Shown here: positions 1 through 8,932 of the stretch, piece by piece
Position numbering within the stretch: the stretch's first letter is position 1
How the letters are laid out: each line of letters opens with the position of its first letter
Assembly: GCA_964614215.1 (NCBI GenBank)
Contig: CAZTKP010000009.1
Coordinates: 1-31,935 of the forward strand
Direction: 5' to 3'
DNA from: CAZTKP01 sp964614215
GTDB taxonomy: Bacteria > UBP6 > UBA1177
DNA: 31,935 nt
Made by a program: the position numbers and the translations under genes
Notes under the pieces: generated by a model
Database searches by the model: none
Told to the model about the DNA's origin: nothing
The model's input: only the letters and a program-made list of their open reading frames with translations

Positions 1-57
1 ATGTTCACTGTGAATGCAAGCATGTTTCTTCCCTTTAACTAAGTGGGGTAGCTGACG

Positions 58-1680
58 ATGAAGAAATTACTTATTCTAATACTCCTTGCGCTTATGACGC
101 TTGTTTCCGTATCATGTGCGGAACAGCTGACTGTGCGTGAAAGGGAGATGAAAAAATACGAGAAGATCGACACAGATCTTGTAAACGGCATGCCGCAGAC
201 AGTTGTCAAAGTTGTTAACGCGTACAACGATGAGGACTACTTTACGGCCGCTGTAGGTTTTTACGCAATAATGAAGAACAAGGAATGGGACAGACTGCAT
301 GAGACGGCAAGATATTACTATGCAGAGTCTCTTTTCAGAATGGGACTGTATCAGGCTTCCGAATATCAGCTTGCAGAAATGCTTTTCGAAGGTCCTCAGT
401 CGCATTATTTCATTTCCAGTCTTCTTAAGCTTCTTGCTGTTACCTATAAGACTGAAGATGAAAGGGTTCTTTTCGCAGTTCTTTCGAATGTAGATTACTC
501 TGCTCTTCCAAAGAAATTCGCCAATGAGCTTACCTACTATCTTGGAAAGATCAGCTTCTACAACAATCAGGACGATAAGGCCCTTGACCTTTTTCAGAGA
601 GTTAAAGATTATAGTTCGTTCTATCCGAAAGCTATCTACTTTATGGGTGTTATCCAGGTCAGACAGCAGATGTATGCCGAGGCCATGAAAAGCTTTACAG
701 AGCTTAAGAAAATGCCTGATGATAAATACCTGGGCGGAGATATAAAAAAGCTTAAGGGAATGGCTGAACTTGCACTTGGAGAACTTTACTATGCAGCTGC
801 ATGGAAGTCCAAGAACAAACTTGCCATGTTCAATGTTGCGCTTAACTATTTCTCAAATGTCGGACGTGACAATGACCAGTGGTTTGAGTCTCTGTTTGCA
901 AGAACATGGGCATCACTAATGATAGGAAGATTTGACTCCACACTCGGTACAGTTGTAACTCTCAGATCACCTTTTTTCACAGACATTTACTTCCCGGAAG
1001 TTAATGTGGTTGAGGCGGTTACATATTTTAACCTCTGCCAGTATGGTGAAGTCAATAATGTCATTGATTATTTCTTCGGTATTTATCCCGGATATTCAGA
1101 CAAAATGAAATCATGGCTTGAGAACGTTTCAACAAAGACAGGTCTTGATGTATATATGGAACTGCTGAAAATGTATAAATCAGCTCAGAAAGGTGAAAAG
1201 ACAGCTCTTCCTGAATCTCTTCTCAGAAAGATCCTCACAGATCCTATTTTTGAGAGGAAGTATACACATATTAAAGAGATAGAAAAAGAGTTTGCTCTTA
1301 TCGAAGGCTCTCCGGATGCTTTTAAGACAAGCGTTATTGCCAAGGATATTTCTAAGAAAATGATGTATCAGCTTACAACGCTTAGAAATGAAGCAGGCAT
1401 CTGGCTTGTTAATCGTGTGCAGAATCTCAGTCAGGAGCTTCTTCAGCTCATAGCTGATATGAGAGCGATTAAATTTGAGATGACGGACAGTATGAAGAAT
1501 GCTCTTGAAAAGGAAGAGCAGTTCGGAAAGAAGGTAGGCGAGGAAGAGCAGAAGAAGGAAGAGAAAAAAATGAATCCTTCTGTTCCCGATGGTTTCTACT
1601 ACTATCCTTTCGATGGTGAATATTGGGAAGATGAGCTTGGATACTACTTCTTTAATGTAGAAAATGCATGTAAAGAGTAA
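58..1680 (+). CDS. TPR-repeat envelope protein, module A (paralogue of the gene at 10546-12831)
   Basis: 540 residues. An N-terminal hydrophobic signal ends near Cys20 (SVSC), an imperfect lipobox, so it is either a lipoprotein or a cleaved secreted protein. Residues about 50-370 are degenerate TPR-like helical pairs rich in Tyr, Phe and Ala (for example YYYAESLFRMGLYQASEYQL). A Lys/Glu-rich linker follows at about 500-515, then a conserved-looking tail, FDGEYWEDELGYYFF, ending near a Cys. I recall this WPFDGEYWxDELGYY-type ending from TPR proteins of Myxococcus-like genomes; that is memory, not a search result. It is the first gene of an ordered set of TPR proteins and sits 40 bp before a GltD-like gene. 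A GGGG Shine-Dalgarno-like stretch precedes the ATG. Inferred role: periplasmic or outer-membrane scaffold of a Glt/Nfs-like machine. TPR folds bind proteins and give no catalytic hint. Confidence 0.82.
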   Translation: MKKLLILILLALMTLVSVSCAEQLTVREREMKKYEKIDTDLVNGMPQTVVKVVNAYNDEDYFTAAVGFYAIMKNKEWDRLHETARYYYAESLFRMGLYQASEYQLAEMLFEGPQSHYFISSLLKLLAVTYKTEDERVLFAVLSNVDYSALPKKFANELTYYLGKISFYNNQDDKALDLFQRVKDYSSFYPKAIYFMGVIQVRQQMYAEAMKSFTELKKMPDDKYLGGDIKKLKGMAELALGELYYAAAWKSKNKLAMFNVALNYFSNVGRDNDQWFESLFARTWASLMIGRFDSTLGTVVTLRSPFFTDIYFPEVNVVEAVTYFNLCQYGEVNNVIDYFFGIYPGYSDKMKSWLENVSTKTGLDVYMELLKMYKSAQKGEKTALPESLLRKILTDPIFERKYTHIKEIEKEFALIEGSPDAFKTSVIAKDISKKMMYQLTTLRNEAGIWLVNRVQNLSQELLQLIADMRAIKFEMTDSMKNALEKEEQFGKKVGEEEQKKEEKKMNPSVPDGFYYYPFDGEYWEDELGYYFFNVENACKE

Positions 1681-1720
1681 GTGAATTGATAATGTAAACT
1701 AAAGATAGAGGTTCTTGAAA

Positions 1721-4700
1721 ATGTTGAGAAATAAGAAGCTGATTTCCATTTTGGTTGCTTTGATGGTTATCTCTTTTTCTTTAGATGTAATGGCACAGAG
1801 AAAAAGAAGAGAGACCAGATCGACAGGTCCCAAAAAGACAACTATGGATGTCAAGGAAGTTAAATCAGACAAAGCATCTATGGAGAAAAGGGACGAAGCT
1901 ATTAAACAGCTTAACGATCTTATTAAGGATTATCCTGAAGGCCCTAGAAAAGCTGAGGTCTACAGAAGACTTGCTGAGCTTTACTGGGAAAAGGCAAAAG
2001 GGATAAAAGATGTTATTATGAAAGAGTTCAACAAGGCTACGGATAAGTACTACGAGATAAACGATCCTAATGCTCCCATGCCTGAACTTGATCTTAAACC
2101 TTCATGGGTATGGAACAACAAGGCAGTTGATATCTGTGATTACATCATTAAAAAATACCCTGCATTTACTGGAATTGACGAGGTTTACTTCTTTATGGCA
2201 TCCAACCTCATGGAGATCGGACAGCCTCTCAGAGCTGTGAGATATTACAAACTTGTTGTCGAGAAGTATAAGAACTCAAAGTTTGCGGCAGACGCATATT
2301 TCCAGATGGGTGAATACTTTTTTAACAACAATAACGTTTTTAAAGCGATTCCTAACTACAAGGCTATAATTGACAAGTACCCCGAAAATAAGTTCTACGG
2401 TTTTGCTCTTTATAAGTATGCATGGTGCATGTATAACGTCGGTGAGTACGAAAAGTCTGTTAAACTTTTCCAGCAGGTTGTTCAGGTAGCTAACAAGATT
2501 AAGGACGTTGCTCTTAAAGAAGATGCTCTCAATGACATGGTAGCACCCTATGCAGAGTCTGGAACCGTTGCTGACGCAGAAAGATACTTTAAGACTATCG
2601 TTAAGGAAAAGAAGTACTTCATTGCTGTTCTTATAAGACTTGCGAACATTTATTTTGAGCAGGATCGTAATAAGGAAGCAATAACTATTTATAAGAAACT
2701 TCAGAAGGAAGCTCCTGAACACCCAAGAGGTCCGACGTGGCAGAAACAGATCGTTGAATCTTACAAGAAACTTAACAGTAAGGATGATGTAAGGAGAGAG
2801 ATTCTCCAGCTTGTTAAGCTTTATGCTGATAAAAATGCTGTATGGGTAAAGGCAAACCAGAAAGATGAGACTACTCTTGAAAGTGCCCGTCAGACAGCTG
2901 AAGCAGCACTCAGGATCCTTACAGTAGAATATCATAATGAAGCTAGAAAGACCAAATCTGACACCACATGGAAGATAGTTGGCGAGATCTATCCGATCTA
3001 CCTTAATTACTTCGCAAAATCAGAAGCATCTTATGACATGAGATTCAACTATGCTGAATATCTCTATGATCACAAGAAGTATAATGATGCCGGTGAACAG
3101 TATCAGAAAGTTGCAGACCTTAATCCGAAAGGACATCACTTTGAGGATGCTTCATACGGAGCTGTAAGTTGTTTCGGAGCTCTTCTTGAAGACGATCAGA
3201 AGAAAGCAAAAGAAGCCGCTAAGGACAGGATCAGACAGGCAAAGAAAGAAGGGTCAGGACAGATTCAGGCCAACATGGTCAAGACAGCTGACGATAAGGA
3301 TGCTGCAAAAAGAGATGAAGTCGCTAAAGAATTCAAGCCGAAGAAAATACCGGAACTTCATCAGAAATATATAAAGGCTTGTGATACTTATATTAAGAAT
3401 ATTCCGAGATCTAAGTATCTTGTTGACATTATTTATCAGCAGGCTATTACATACTACGCATTTAATCATTTTGACAATGCTGTGCCTGTATTTGAAATGA
3501 TAGTTAAGAAGTACCCCAGACACAAACTTGCAGAGTTTTCTGCCGACCTTATCATGGACTCTCTTAACATGAGTAAGGATTGGGAGGCAATTAACAATAA
3601 GTCAAGAGAATTCTTGAGAAATTCAGCACTTCTTTCTGGAAGGAACAGGCTGAAGAAAGACCTCGAGAAATTTAAGGAAATGGCATCTTTCTATGCTTCG
3701 GATATTCCTCATAAGAATGGAAAGAGTCTTGAATCTGCTGAGAGATACGTTGCTTTCGTAACGGAATTTCCGAAATCTAAATTCAATGACGTTGCTCTTT
3801 ACAATGCTATAGTTTACTATCAGAAGGGTGGAGATCTTTACAAATCAATCAGAACTCAGGAGAGATTCCTGCGCGAAAGCGACAAGATCTATTCAAATTC
3901 TAAGTTGAAAGATAAGGTCATGTTCGGTCTTGCGAAGAACTACGAAGCTATTGCTTACTATGATAAGGCTGCAAATCTTTACATTGATTTTGTAGAAAAA
4001 GCTCCTAAGGCAAAGAAAGCGGGCGATGCTGTTTATAATGCTGCAGTTCTTTTTGAGAGTATCGGCGAAACAGAAAAGGCTATCGACAACTACAGACTGT
4101 TCGTTGATAAATATGCAAAAGAGGAAAAGGAAAAGTTCACAATAGCTCTTCAGTATGGATATATCTGGATGAGAAAGGGAAAAACTTTCTACGACAGAGC
4201 AGAAAAGGGTTTCAACAGGTTCATGGATGAACATATTGAGCTCAGCGGGCTGAAAGACTATGTATTCCTTAATGAGAAAGGTGAAGTCAATAAGCTGGAA
4301 GAAGAGGTTAAGGTTAAGGTTGAAAAAGGTGATCCCAATACCCTTATCGCACTCTTCGGAGCAAAGATGACTATGGCTAAAGAAAATAGTCAGAATGAGG
4401 ATTTCTATAAAAATGCAGACAAGATACTTCAGATTTTCAGAGGCGGTGAGTTCAAAGAAAAGGAACCTTTAAATGAGATCGCCAGAGATTTTGTAGCTCA
4501 GTCAATGATCCTTGAAATTCTTCCTGAATATAATGAATATATGTCAATTAAGCTGGACAACATTCCTTTTAAGAAAAAAATGAAAGGATACGAGATAATC
4601 CAGTGGGGTTTTGATGTTCAGGACGGTAAGATAGTGCATCTTGCCGGAGAGGATGTAAGTCAACTTACAGGAAGTGAGAAAGCTAACTTGAAGGCTGCGG

Positions 4701-5323
4701 TAAAAGTAAAAGACAAGTTCAATGAAGTTTCACAGGAAAGGATCAAGAAAAAGGTTGAGATGACAGTCACTCTTTCGGAAAGATTCGGTAAGATAATTGA
4801 AATTGCAAAATCTCCCAGATACACTCCGGCATCTCTCTACTACATTGGTAAAGTTTACAAAGACCTTACAGATCAGATGTTCAATGCTCCTGTTGCTCCG
4901 TGGCTTAGTGATGCTCAGATATCTGCCTACAAACAGTTCCTTGATGAAAAAGCTTTCGGTGCTCAGAAAAACGCGGTGGCATTCTTTGAAAGTGCAATGA
5001 AAAAGGGATATGAGACTTCTGTTTACAATGAGTATGTTGCCAAGGCAAAATATGAGCTCAGGTTCTTCCAGGAAGTTACAGGCGGAAAGTATTATGATGA
5101 GAATGAAATAGTTCCTCCTTCAAGCATGATAGAAACCTCCTCTTACATTGGAAAAATAGATATTAAATTTAATTTTCCTGAGATATCAAAAGAGGAAAGG
5201 AAAAAGCTGAAGAAGATGCTTAATGCACCTAAAGTTCAGACTGTCGGCGGCACACAGGGTGGAGCAGCACAGCCCGCACCTGGAAAACCTCAGAATGAAA
5301 AACAGGAAAAGAAAGGAGAATAA
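1721..5323 (+). CDS. Large periplasmic TPR protein, GltD/AgmU-like, module A
   Basis: 1200 residues with a cleavable signal peptide ending around VMAQ. I chose the ATG at 1721, preceded by AGAGG at about 9 bp, over the TTG two codons upstream. Tandem TPR units fill most of the chain (for example DAYFQMGEYFFNNNNVFKAI and DNAVPVFEMIVKKYPRHKLA). A charged Lys/Glu stretch interrupts them at about residues 490-540, and the C-terminus is Gly/Pro/Gln-rich. Near the C-terminus is ASLYYIGKVYKDLTDQMFNA followed by a Pro-Trp-Leu segment; the 1117-residue gene at 12828 has a matching SIYRMGVLYQSFSDTLFNA segment. Length, TPR density and this C-terminal block resemble AgmU/GltD of the M. xanthus gliding complex, a periplasmic TPR protein of about 1200 residues. 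Only 3 bp separate it from the next gene, a GltE-like lipoprotein, the same neighbour type as in the Glt cluster. The specific role is inferred. Confidence 0.85.
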   Translation: MLRNKKLISILVALMVISFSLDVMAQRKRRETRSTGPKKTTMDVKEVKSDKASMEKRDEAIKQLNDLIKDYPEGPRKAEVYRRLAELYWEKAKGIKDVIMKEFNKATDKYYEINDPNAPMPELDLKPSWVWNNKAVDICDYIIKKYPAFTGIDEVYFFMASNLMEIGQPLRAVRYYKLVVEKYKNSKFAADAYFQMGEYFFNNNNVFKAIPNYKAIIDKYPENKFYGFALYKYAWCMYNVGEYEKSVKLFQQVVQVANKIKDVALKEDALNDMVAPYAESGTVADAERYFKTIVKEKKYFIAVLIRLANIYFEQDRNKEAITIYKKLQKEAPEHPRGPTWQKQIVESYKKLNSKDDVRREILQLVKLYADKNAVWVKANQKDETTLESARQTAEAALRILTVEYHNEARKTKSDTTWKIVGEIYPIYLNYFAKSEASYDMRFNYAEYLYDHKKYNDAGEQYQKVADLNPKGHHFEDASYGAVSCFGALLEDDQKKAKEAAKDRIRQAKKEGSGQIQANMVKTADDKDAAKRDEVAKEFKPKKIPELHQKYIKACDTYIKNIPRSKYLVDIIYQQAITYYAFNHFDNAVPVFEMIVKKYPRHKLAEFSADLIMDSLNMSKDWEAINNKSREFLRNSALLSGRNRLKKDLEKFKEMASFYASDIPHKNGKSLESAERYVAFVTEFPKSKFNDVALYNAIVYYQKGGDLYKSIRTQERFLRESDKIYSNSKLKDKVMFGLAKNYEAIAYYDKAANLYIDFVEKAPKAKKAGDAVYNAAVLFESIGETEKAIDNYRLFVDKYAKEEKEKFTIALQYGYIWMRKGKTFYDRAEKGFNRFMDEHIELSGLKDYVFLNEKGEVNKLEEEVKVKVEKGDPNTLIALFGAKMTMAKENSQNEDFYKNADKILQIFRGGEFKEKEPLNEIARDFVAQSMILEILPEYNEYMSIKLDNIPFKKKMKGYEIIQWGFDVQDGKIVHLAGEDVSQLTGSEKANLKAAVKVKDKFNEVSQERIKKKVEMTVTLSERFGKIIEIAKSPRYTPASLYYIGKVYKDLTDQMFNAPVAPWLSDAQISAYKQFLDEKAFGAQKNAVAFFESAMKKGYETSVYNEYVAKAKYELRFFQEVTGGKYYDENEIVPPSSMIETSSYIGKIDIKFNFPEISKEERKKLKKMLNAPKVQTVGGTQGGAAQPAPGKPQNEKQEKKGE

Positions 5324-5326
5324 AGA

Positions 5327-6481
5327 ATGAAAAGGTTGATAACACTTTTAATAGCCGTTGCGCTTATTTTTTCCTTAGCATCCTGTGCAACAGGGGAAAA
5401 GAAGGTCGAAAAGAAGGCCAAAAAGAAAACGATCGTAGTCAAAAAAGATCCAAAAGAACCTGAAGACTGGGCAAAGAACTTTACAGCAAAGGGACTGGAT
5501 GCTCTTGAAGTTAAGAACGGTAAGGTTGATTTTGATAAGGCAGTAATGTATTTCACAAAAGCTGCAGAAGCATATCCGTCAGCACCTTTTGTTCACTACA
5601 ATCTAGGGCTTGTCTATCAGAGAAAAGGTGATGATCAGGAAGCGGTAAAATACTACAACAAGGCTCTAGGACTTGATCCTAAGTATCCGATGCCTGTAAT
5701 AAACAAGGCTGCAATTTATGCAAATAAGCTTGAGTACAACAGAGCGATAGATGTTTGCGAAAAGTTCCTTGAGAAGGAAAATGACAAGGACAAGATCGTT
5801 CTTTCAGCTGTTGCAGGTTTTTATCTTCTGAAAGGTGACTACATAAATGCAATTCAGTCTGTTAGAAAGATCCTCATTCAGGATCAGGGTGATGTAGATG
5901 CTCTTAAGAACCTCGGTATGATCTACTTTAAAAAGAACGACCTCGGTCTTGCAACGATGGTAACCACCAACTCATACAATTTGAGAAAGGACGATGCCGG
6001 TATTGCAAATAACAGAGGTGTCATCTACTCTTCTCAGGGCGATGATTCTCTAGCGATGCTTTATTTTATAAGAGCTATCAGCAATGATCCTAAGAACAAG
6101 AGTGCTAACTTCAATGTTGCTTCGATCGCTATGAAGTATGGTGATGCTCAGACAGCTTATGACAGATATTCACTGGTTCTTTCACAGGATCCTGACAATC
6201 TGGATGCAAGAATAGGTCTGGCTCTTTCCCTTAGAGGACTAGGACGTTTTACAGATGCTGAAAAGGAATACCAGAAAGTTCTTCAGAAAGATCCTAACAA
6301 TGCTATTGCAACTTTTAACCTTGGTGTTCTTTACTATGACCACATGAACAAAAAGGTCGAGGCAAAAAGAAATTTTAGAAAATACCTTTCTATTGCAGAA
6401 AGTGTAAGTGATGACCATATTGTTCATAAGTACTTGAAAGATAAGGTTAATGCCAGACCAGTCGAGGAAGAAGAAGAGTAA
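5327..6481 (+). CDS. TPR lipoprotein, GltE/AglT-like, module A
   Basis: 384 residues. The N-terminus has a clear lipoprotein signal, with lipobox LASC and Cys20, followed by a Lys-rich linker. About eight canonical TPRs fill residues 60-370 (for example VHYNLGLVYQRKGDDQEAVK and ATFNLGVLYYDHMNKKVEAK), and the chain ends in an acidic tail. AAGGAG precedes the ATG at about 8 bp. The start lies 3 bp after the GltD-like gene, so the two are surely co-transcribed. In M. xanthus the TPR lipoprotein AglT/GltE partners AgmU/GltD, which is the basis for this assignment. The residue after the lipid-modified Cys is Ala, with no Asp at +2, compatible with outer-membrane sorting. The assignment is by size, topology and synteny, not by alignment. 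Confidence 0.85.
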   Translation: MKRLITLLIAVALIFSLASCATGEKKVEKKAKKKTIVVKKDPKEPEDWAKNFTAKGLDALEVKNGKVDFDKAVMYFTKAAEAYPSAPFVHYNLGLVYQRKGDDQEAVKYYNKALGLDPKYPMPVINKAAIYANKLEYNRAIDVCEKFLEKENDKDKIVLSAVAGFYLLKGDYINAIQSVRKILIQDQGDVDALKNLGMIYFKKNDLGLATMVTTNSYNLRKDDAGIANNRGVIYSSQGDDSLAMLYFIRAISNDPKNKSANFNVASIAMKYGDAQTAYDRYSLVLSQDPDNLDARIGLALSLRGLGRFTDAEKEYQKVLQKDPNNAIATFNLGVLYYDHMNKKVEAKRNFRKYLSIAESVSDDHIVHKYLKDKVNARPVEEEEE

Positions 6482-6554
6482 ATGATTAAATTTGATATTT
6501 TTTTCATAATTGATAAAGTAATCAGCGTTGGATAATGATAAGGAGGATACTGGT

Positions 6555-6815
6555 ATGAAGAAGTTAATAATAATGGCGGTTTTACTGTTAACTTTCGGAT
6601 TTGTCTTTGGTCAGGATGTTGACGAACAGGGGAATCTTATTAAGTATAGGCAGAAGACCGTTATTGACTTCGAGGATGTTATGCTTGAAGGACAGATAAA
6701 AAAGCCTTCAGGATCCTTTTTAATGACACAGTCAAAAAAGAAATTTAATTCTCTGATAAACCTTAAAAAGGATTTTAACAGAGAACTTGTTAAGTCAGTT
6801 GACCTTTTGAATTAG
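6555..6815 (+). CDS. Small secreted protein with EGxIxKP motif, module A
   Basis: 86 residues from the ATG at 6555, which has a perfect AAGGAGG Shine-Dalgarno 7 bp upstream; the TTG nine codons earlier lacks one. The signal peptide is MKKLIIMAVLLLTFGFVFGQ. The short mature region contains FEDVMLEGQIKKP followed by a Phe/Leu-spaced amphipathic tail. The same pattern (EGTIQKP, then aromatic, Leu and Phe positions) occurs in the small gene at 17959-18210, which holds the equivalent place in module B. I do not know its function. Its position between the TPR lipoprotein and the AgmX-tail protein suggests a small periplasmic connector or regulator; that is inference only. Confidence 0.75.
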   Translation: MKKLIIMAVLLLTFGFVFGQDVDEQGNLIKYRQKTVIDFEDVMLEGQIKKPSGSFLMTQSKKKFNSLINLKKDFNRELVKSVDLLN

Positions 6816-6856
6816 TATTAGTATTTTGATGTTAACTATATTATGAGGCCGGGACT

Positions 6857-8266
6857 ATGCCTGAAAAATCAAAGTTGAGAAAACGACTCCTTTATGATCT
6901 GTCTCCGATTCCGGAGATTCCGGTAAACAAAAGTGTTACCGGGAAATTAACGCCCGAAATAAGGGTTGTTTACGACAACAAGGTCCTTCTTGATTTTATA
7001 AGAGTTAAGAAGGCTTTTACTGTTGGAACAGAAGTTGCTGCTGACTGTACTGTCGACGAGGCTTTTATTGCTGATAAGGCGTACAACATTATTAACGAAG
7101 TCGGCAAGAACTACACTCTTAATCTGCAGGACGGATTTAAAGGATCGATCTACAGAGGTGAGGAGAAAACAGACCTTTCTGAGTATGTAAAGTCAGGAAA
7201 CGCAACAGTTGATATTGATGAGTCAACTCTTGTTATTCTTGAGTTCGGAGCTATTTCAGTTTGTGCTTCAAAGTCAATGCCGGAACCTTTTAAAGGTGGT
7301 GGATTCTTTAAGCAGTTTGATGCAGCTCTTGCAATTATCATGCTTGTGGTCTTTATCCTCGGAATCTTCGGTGTAAACATGGTTATCGAAACACCCCCTG
7401 TCGAAGTCGACATATTTGAGATCGACAACAGGTTCGCAAAACTTATTGTTGAGGCTGAAGACGATGTTAAAGTTGAAGAGCTCGAAGAAGAAAAGAAAGT
7501 AAAGCTTGAAAAACCGAAAGAAGGTCTCGTTGAAGCAAGTCAGCAGAGGAAATCACTTGGAGAAGAGGGTCGTGTAGGTAACAAGAAGAGCAAAGTTGCC
7601 AATGCTCAGGGTTCAGCAAGAAGAAGTCTTGATGCAAAAGTTGCACAGAGCTCAGGTATCATGGGTGCTCTTTCATCAGGTGCTGCAAGTTTTGACAGAG
7701 TCTTCGGTGGCGGTGGTCTCGGTGCCGGTATGGAAAAGACCCTGGGTTCGGTTAGCGGTCTTGCCGGTGTTGACCAGTTCGGTTCAGGTGGACTTGGAAC
7801 CAGAGGATTCGGTACAGGCGGCGGCGGAAACGCTCTCGGTATCGGTGGTCTTGGAACACGTGGCCGTGGCGGCGGCGGTGGTGCCAAATATGGTATGGCT
7901 GCTGGAAGGATCGGAAGAAAAGGAAGATCTAACATCACTGCAGGTGGCGGACAGGCTGTTATCATGGGTGCGTTGGACAGATCTGTTATTGATGCATATA
8001 TTAGAAGAAACCTCGCTAAGATTAGATGGTGTTATGAAAAGGAACTTAATAAGGATCCGAAACTTTTTGGAAGAATTGTTATTAATTTCATAATTTCCAA
8101 GAGGGGTTCAGTCAGCAGTTCTAAGGTCAATAGAACAACTATGGGTAACAAAACTGTTGAAACGTGTGTTGCAAATCAGATAAAAAAGATCCGTTTCCCG
8201 AAGCCTAAAGGCGGCGGTATTGTTATCGTTAACTACCCGTTTGTGTTTAAACACTCTGAAGGCTAA
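6857..8266 (+). CDS. Inner-membrane FHA-like protein with Gly-rich linker and AgmX/PglI C-terminal domain, module A
   Basis: 469 residues. In order: a cytoplasmic N-terminal beta-rich region with an FHA-like look (AFTVG around residue 57); one transmembrane helix at about 157-176; the motif DNRFAKLI at the start of the periplasmic part; an acidic/Lys-rich coiled region; a glycine-rich linker at about 283-350; and a C-terminal TonB-like domain at about 373-469. That last domain has the hallmarks of the AgmX/PglI tail: Cys392 in RWCYEKEL, Cys437 in ETCVANQI, then IRFPKPKGGG and a final YPFVF. This architecture matches the GltG (PglI) and GltJ (AgmX) proteins that link the inner-membrane motor to the periplasm in M. 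xanthus. GAGG precedes the ATG by 8 bp. The paralogue at 20123-21496 shares every element except the long Gly tract. Confidence 0.88.
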   Translation: MPEKSKLRKRLLYDLSPIPEIPVNKSVTGKLTPEIRVVYDNKVLLDFIRVKKAFTVGTEVAADCTVDEAFIADKAYNIINEVGKNYTLNLQDGFKGSIYRGEEKTDLSEYVKSGNATVDIDESTLVILEFGAISVCASKSMPEPFKGGGFFKQFDAALAIIMLVVFILGIFGVNMVIETPPVEVDIFEIDNRFAKLIVEAEDDVKVEELEEEKKVKLEKPKEGLVEASQQRKSLGEEGRVGNKKSKVANAQGSARRSLDAKVAQSSGIMGALSSGAASFDRVFGGGGLGAGMEKTLGSVSGLAGVDQFGSGGLGTRGFGTGGGGNALGIGGLGTRGRGGGGGAKYGMAAGRIGRKGRSNITAGGGQAVIMGALDRSVIDAYIRRNLAKIRWCYEKELNKDPKLFGRIVINFIISKRGSVSSSKVNRTTMGNKTVETCVANQIKKIRFPKPKGGGIVIVNYPFVFKHSEG

Positions 8267-8277
8267 TGGAGAGTATT

Positions 8278-8919
8278 ATGAAAAAAATATTGGTAATTGC
8301 TATACTTTTTCTTAGCTTTGCTCTTTTTGCTGAATCAGAGGGGGAATCAACTGATGTATCTGGAAACGATCTGAATCCTGTTCTTAGAGGATTTAACTTC
8401 CAGCTTTCAGGAGGTATTCTTGCTTATGTAGGGAAAGCAGGAGGAGATAATGCCGGGAGTCCTTTAGGTTCAGCTTTTAAGTTCAATATCGGATACGATA
8501 TTCCTATAAAGAATTCCGTTAATATCGGCATAGCTGCATCTATTGGTATGTTGCAGTACAATGTTCAGCCGAACGATTCAAGAGAAGGAGTTCTTGCTGA
8601 TTATGCAAAATCTCCTTGGGTCGAAGATTACAGTCCGCTAACTGTTGGTCTTGAGGTCGATATCACATGGATGATTAATAACAGATGGGAGCTCGGGGCT
8701 CTTATCAACTTTGATTACTATGCATTGGCCGAAACATTAAAGTCAGGTCAGTATAGAGATACTAACCCGGGAAACCTCGCTTTCGGAGGTGGACTTATTT
8801 TTGAATACTATACTTTCGCAAGACATTTTTCTCTGGGTTTGTCCGCGGAATTCAACTATGTTCTTGATTTTGAAGGCATGAATATTATCGTTACTCCTTT
8901 TATGAAGTATACATTCTAA
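8278..8919 (+). CDS. Small outer-membrane beta-barrel protein, possibly CglE/GltH-type
   Basis: 213 residues from the ATG at 8278 (GGAGAG 4 bp upstream and a clean signal peptide ending FALFAES). An ATG at 8266 overlapping the previous stop would add four residues. The mature region alternates hydrophobic and polar residues with many Gly and aromatic residues (FQLSGGILAYVG, FKFNIGYDIPI, LALGGGL-like, YYTFARHFSLGL) and ends in KYTF. A terminal Phe is the classic outer-membrane barrel signal. Size and pattern fit an eight-stranded barrel. Small barrels belong to the Glt gliding complex, and one annotated group (CglE) has this size; I cannot confirm membership without a profile search. It closes module A. 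Confidence 0.75.
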   Translation: MKKILVIAILFLSFALFAESEGESTDVSGNDLNPVLRGFNFQLSGGILAYVGKAGGDNAGSPLGSAFKFNIGYDIPIKNSVNIGIAASIGMLQYNVQPNDSREGVLADYAKSPWVEDYSPLTVGLEVDITWMINNRWELGALINFDYYALAETLKSGQYRDTNPGNLAFGGGLIFEYYTFARHFSLGLSAEFNYVLDFEGMNIIVTPFMKYTF

Positions 8920-8932
8920 GTTTTTGATATAA

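Noticed and set aside
1..42. Open stretch from the window edge to a TAA at 40-42
   Set aside because: Too short to tell a gene tail from intergenic DNA; no recognisable residues.
2276..2935. Minus-strand open frame of 219 codons
   Set aside because: Shadow of the 1200-residue TPR gene with no family-like motif or plausible start context.
6492..6519. TTGATA followed 16 bp later by TAAAGT as a promoter for the small gene at 6555
   Set aside because: The second hexamer is weak and the spacer is very AT-rich, so chance matches are expected; co-transcription with the upstream TPR genes is as likely.
7596..8093. Alternative + strand reading frame, and an overlapping minus-strand Pro-rich frame at 7606-7965, inside the AgmX-tail gene
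   Set aside because: Both are by-products of the glycine-rich GGN repeats; their compositions are low complexity and the overlapped frame is clearly the real gene.
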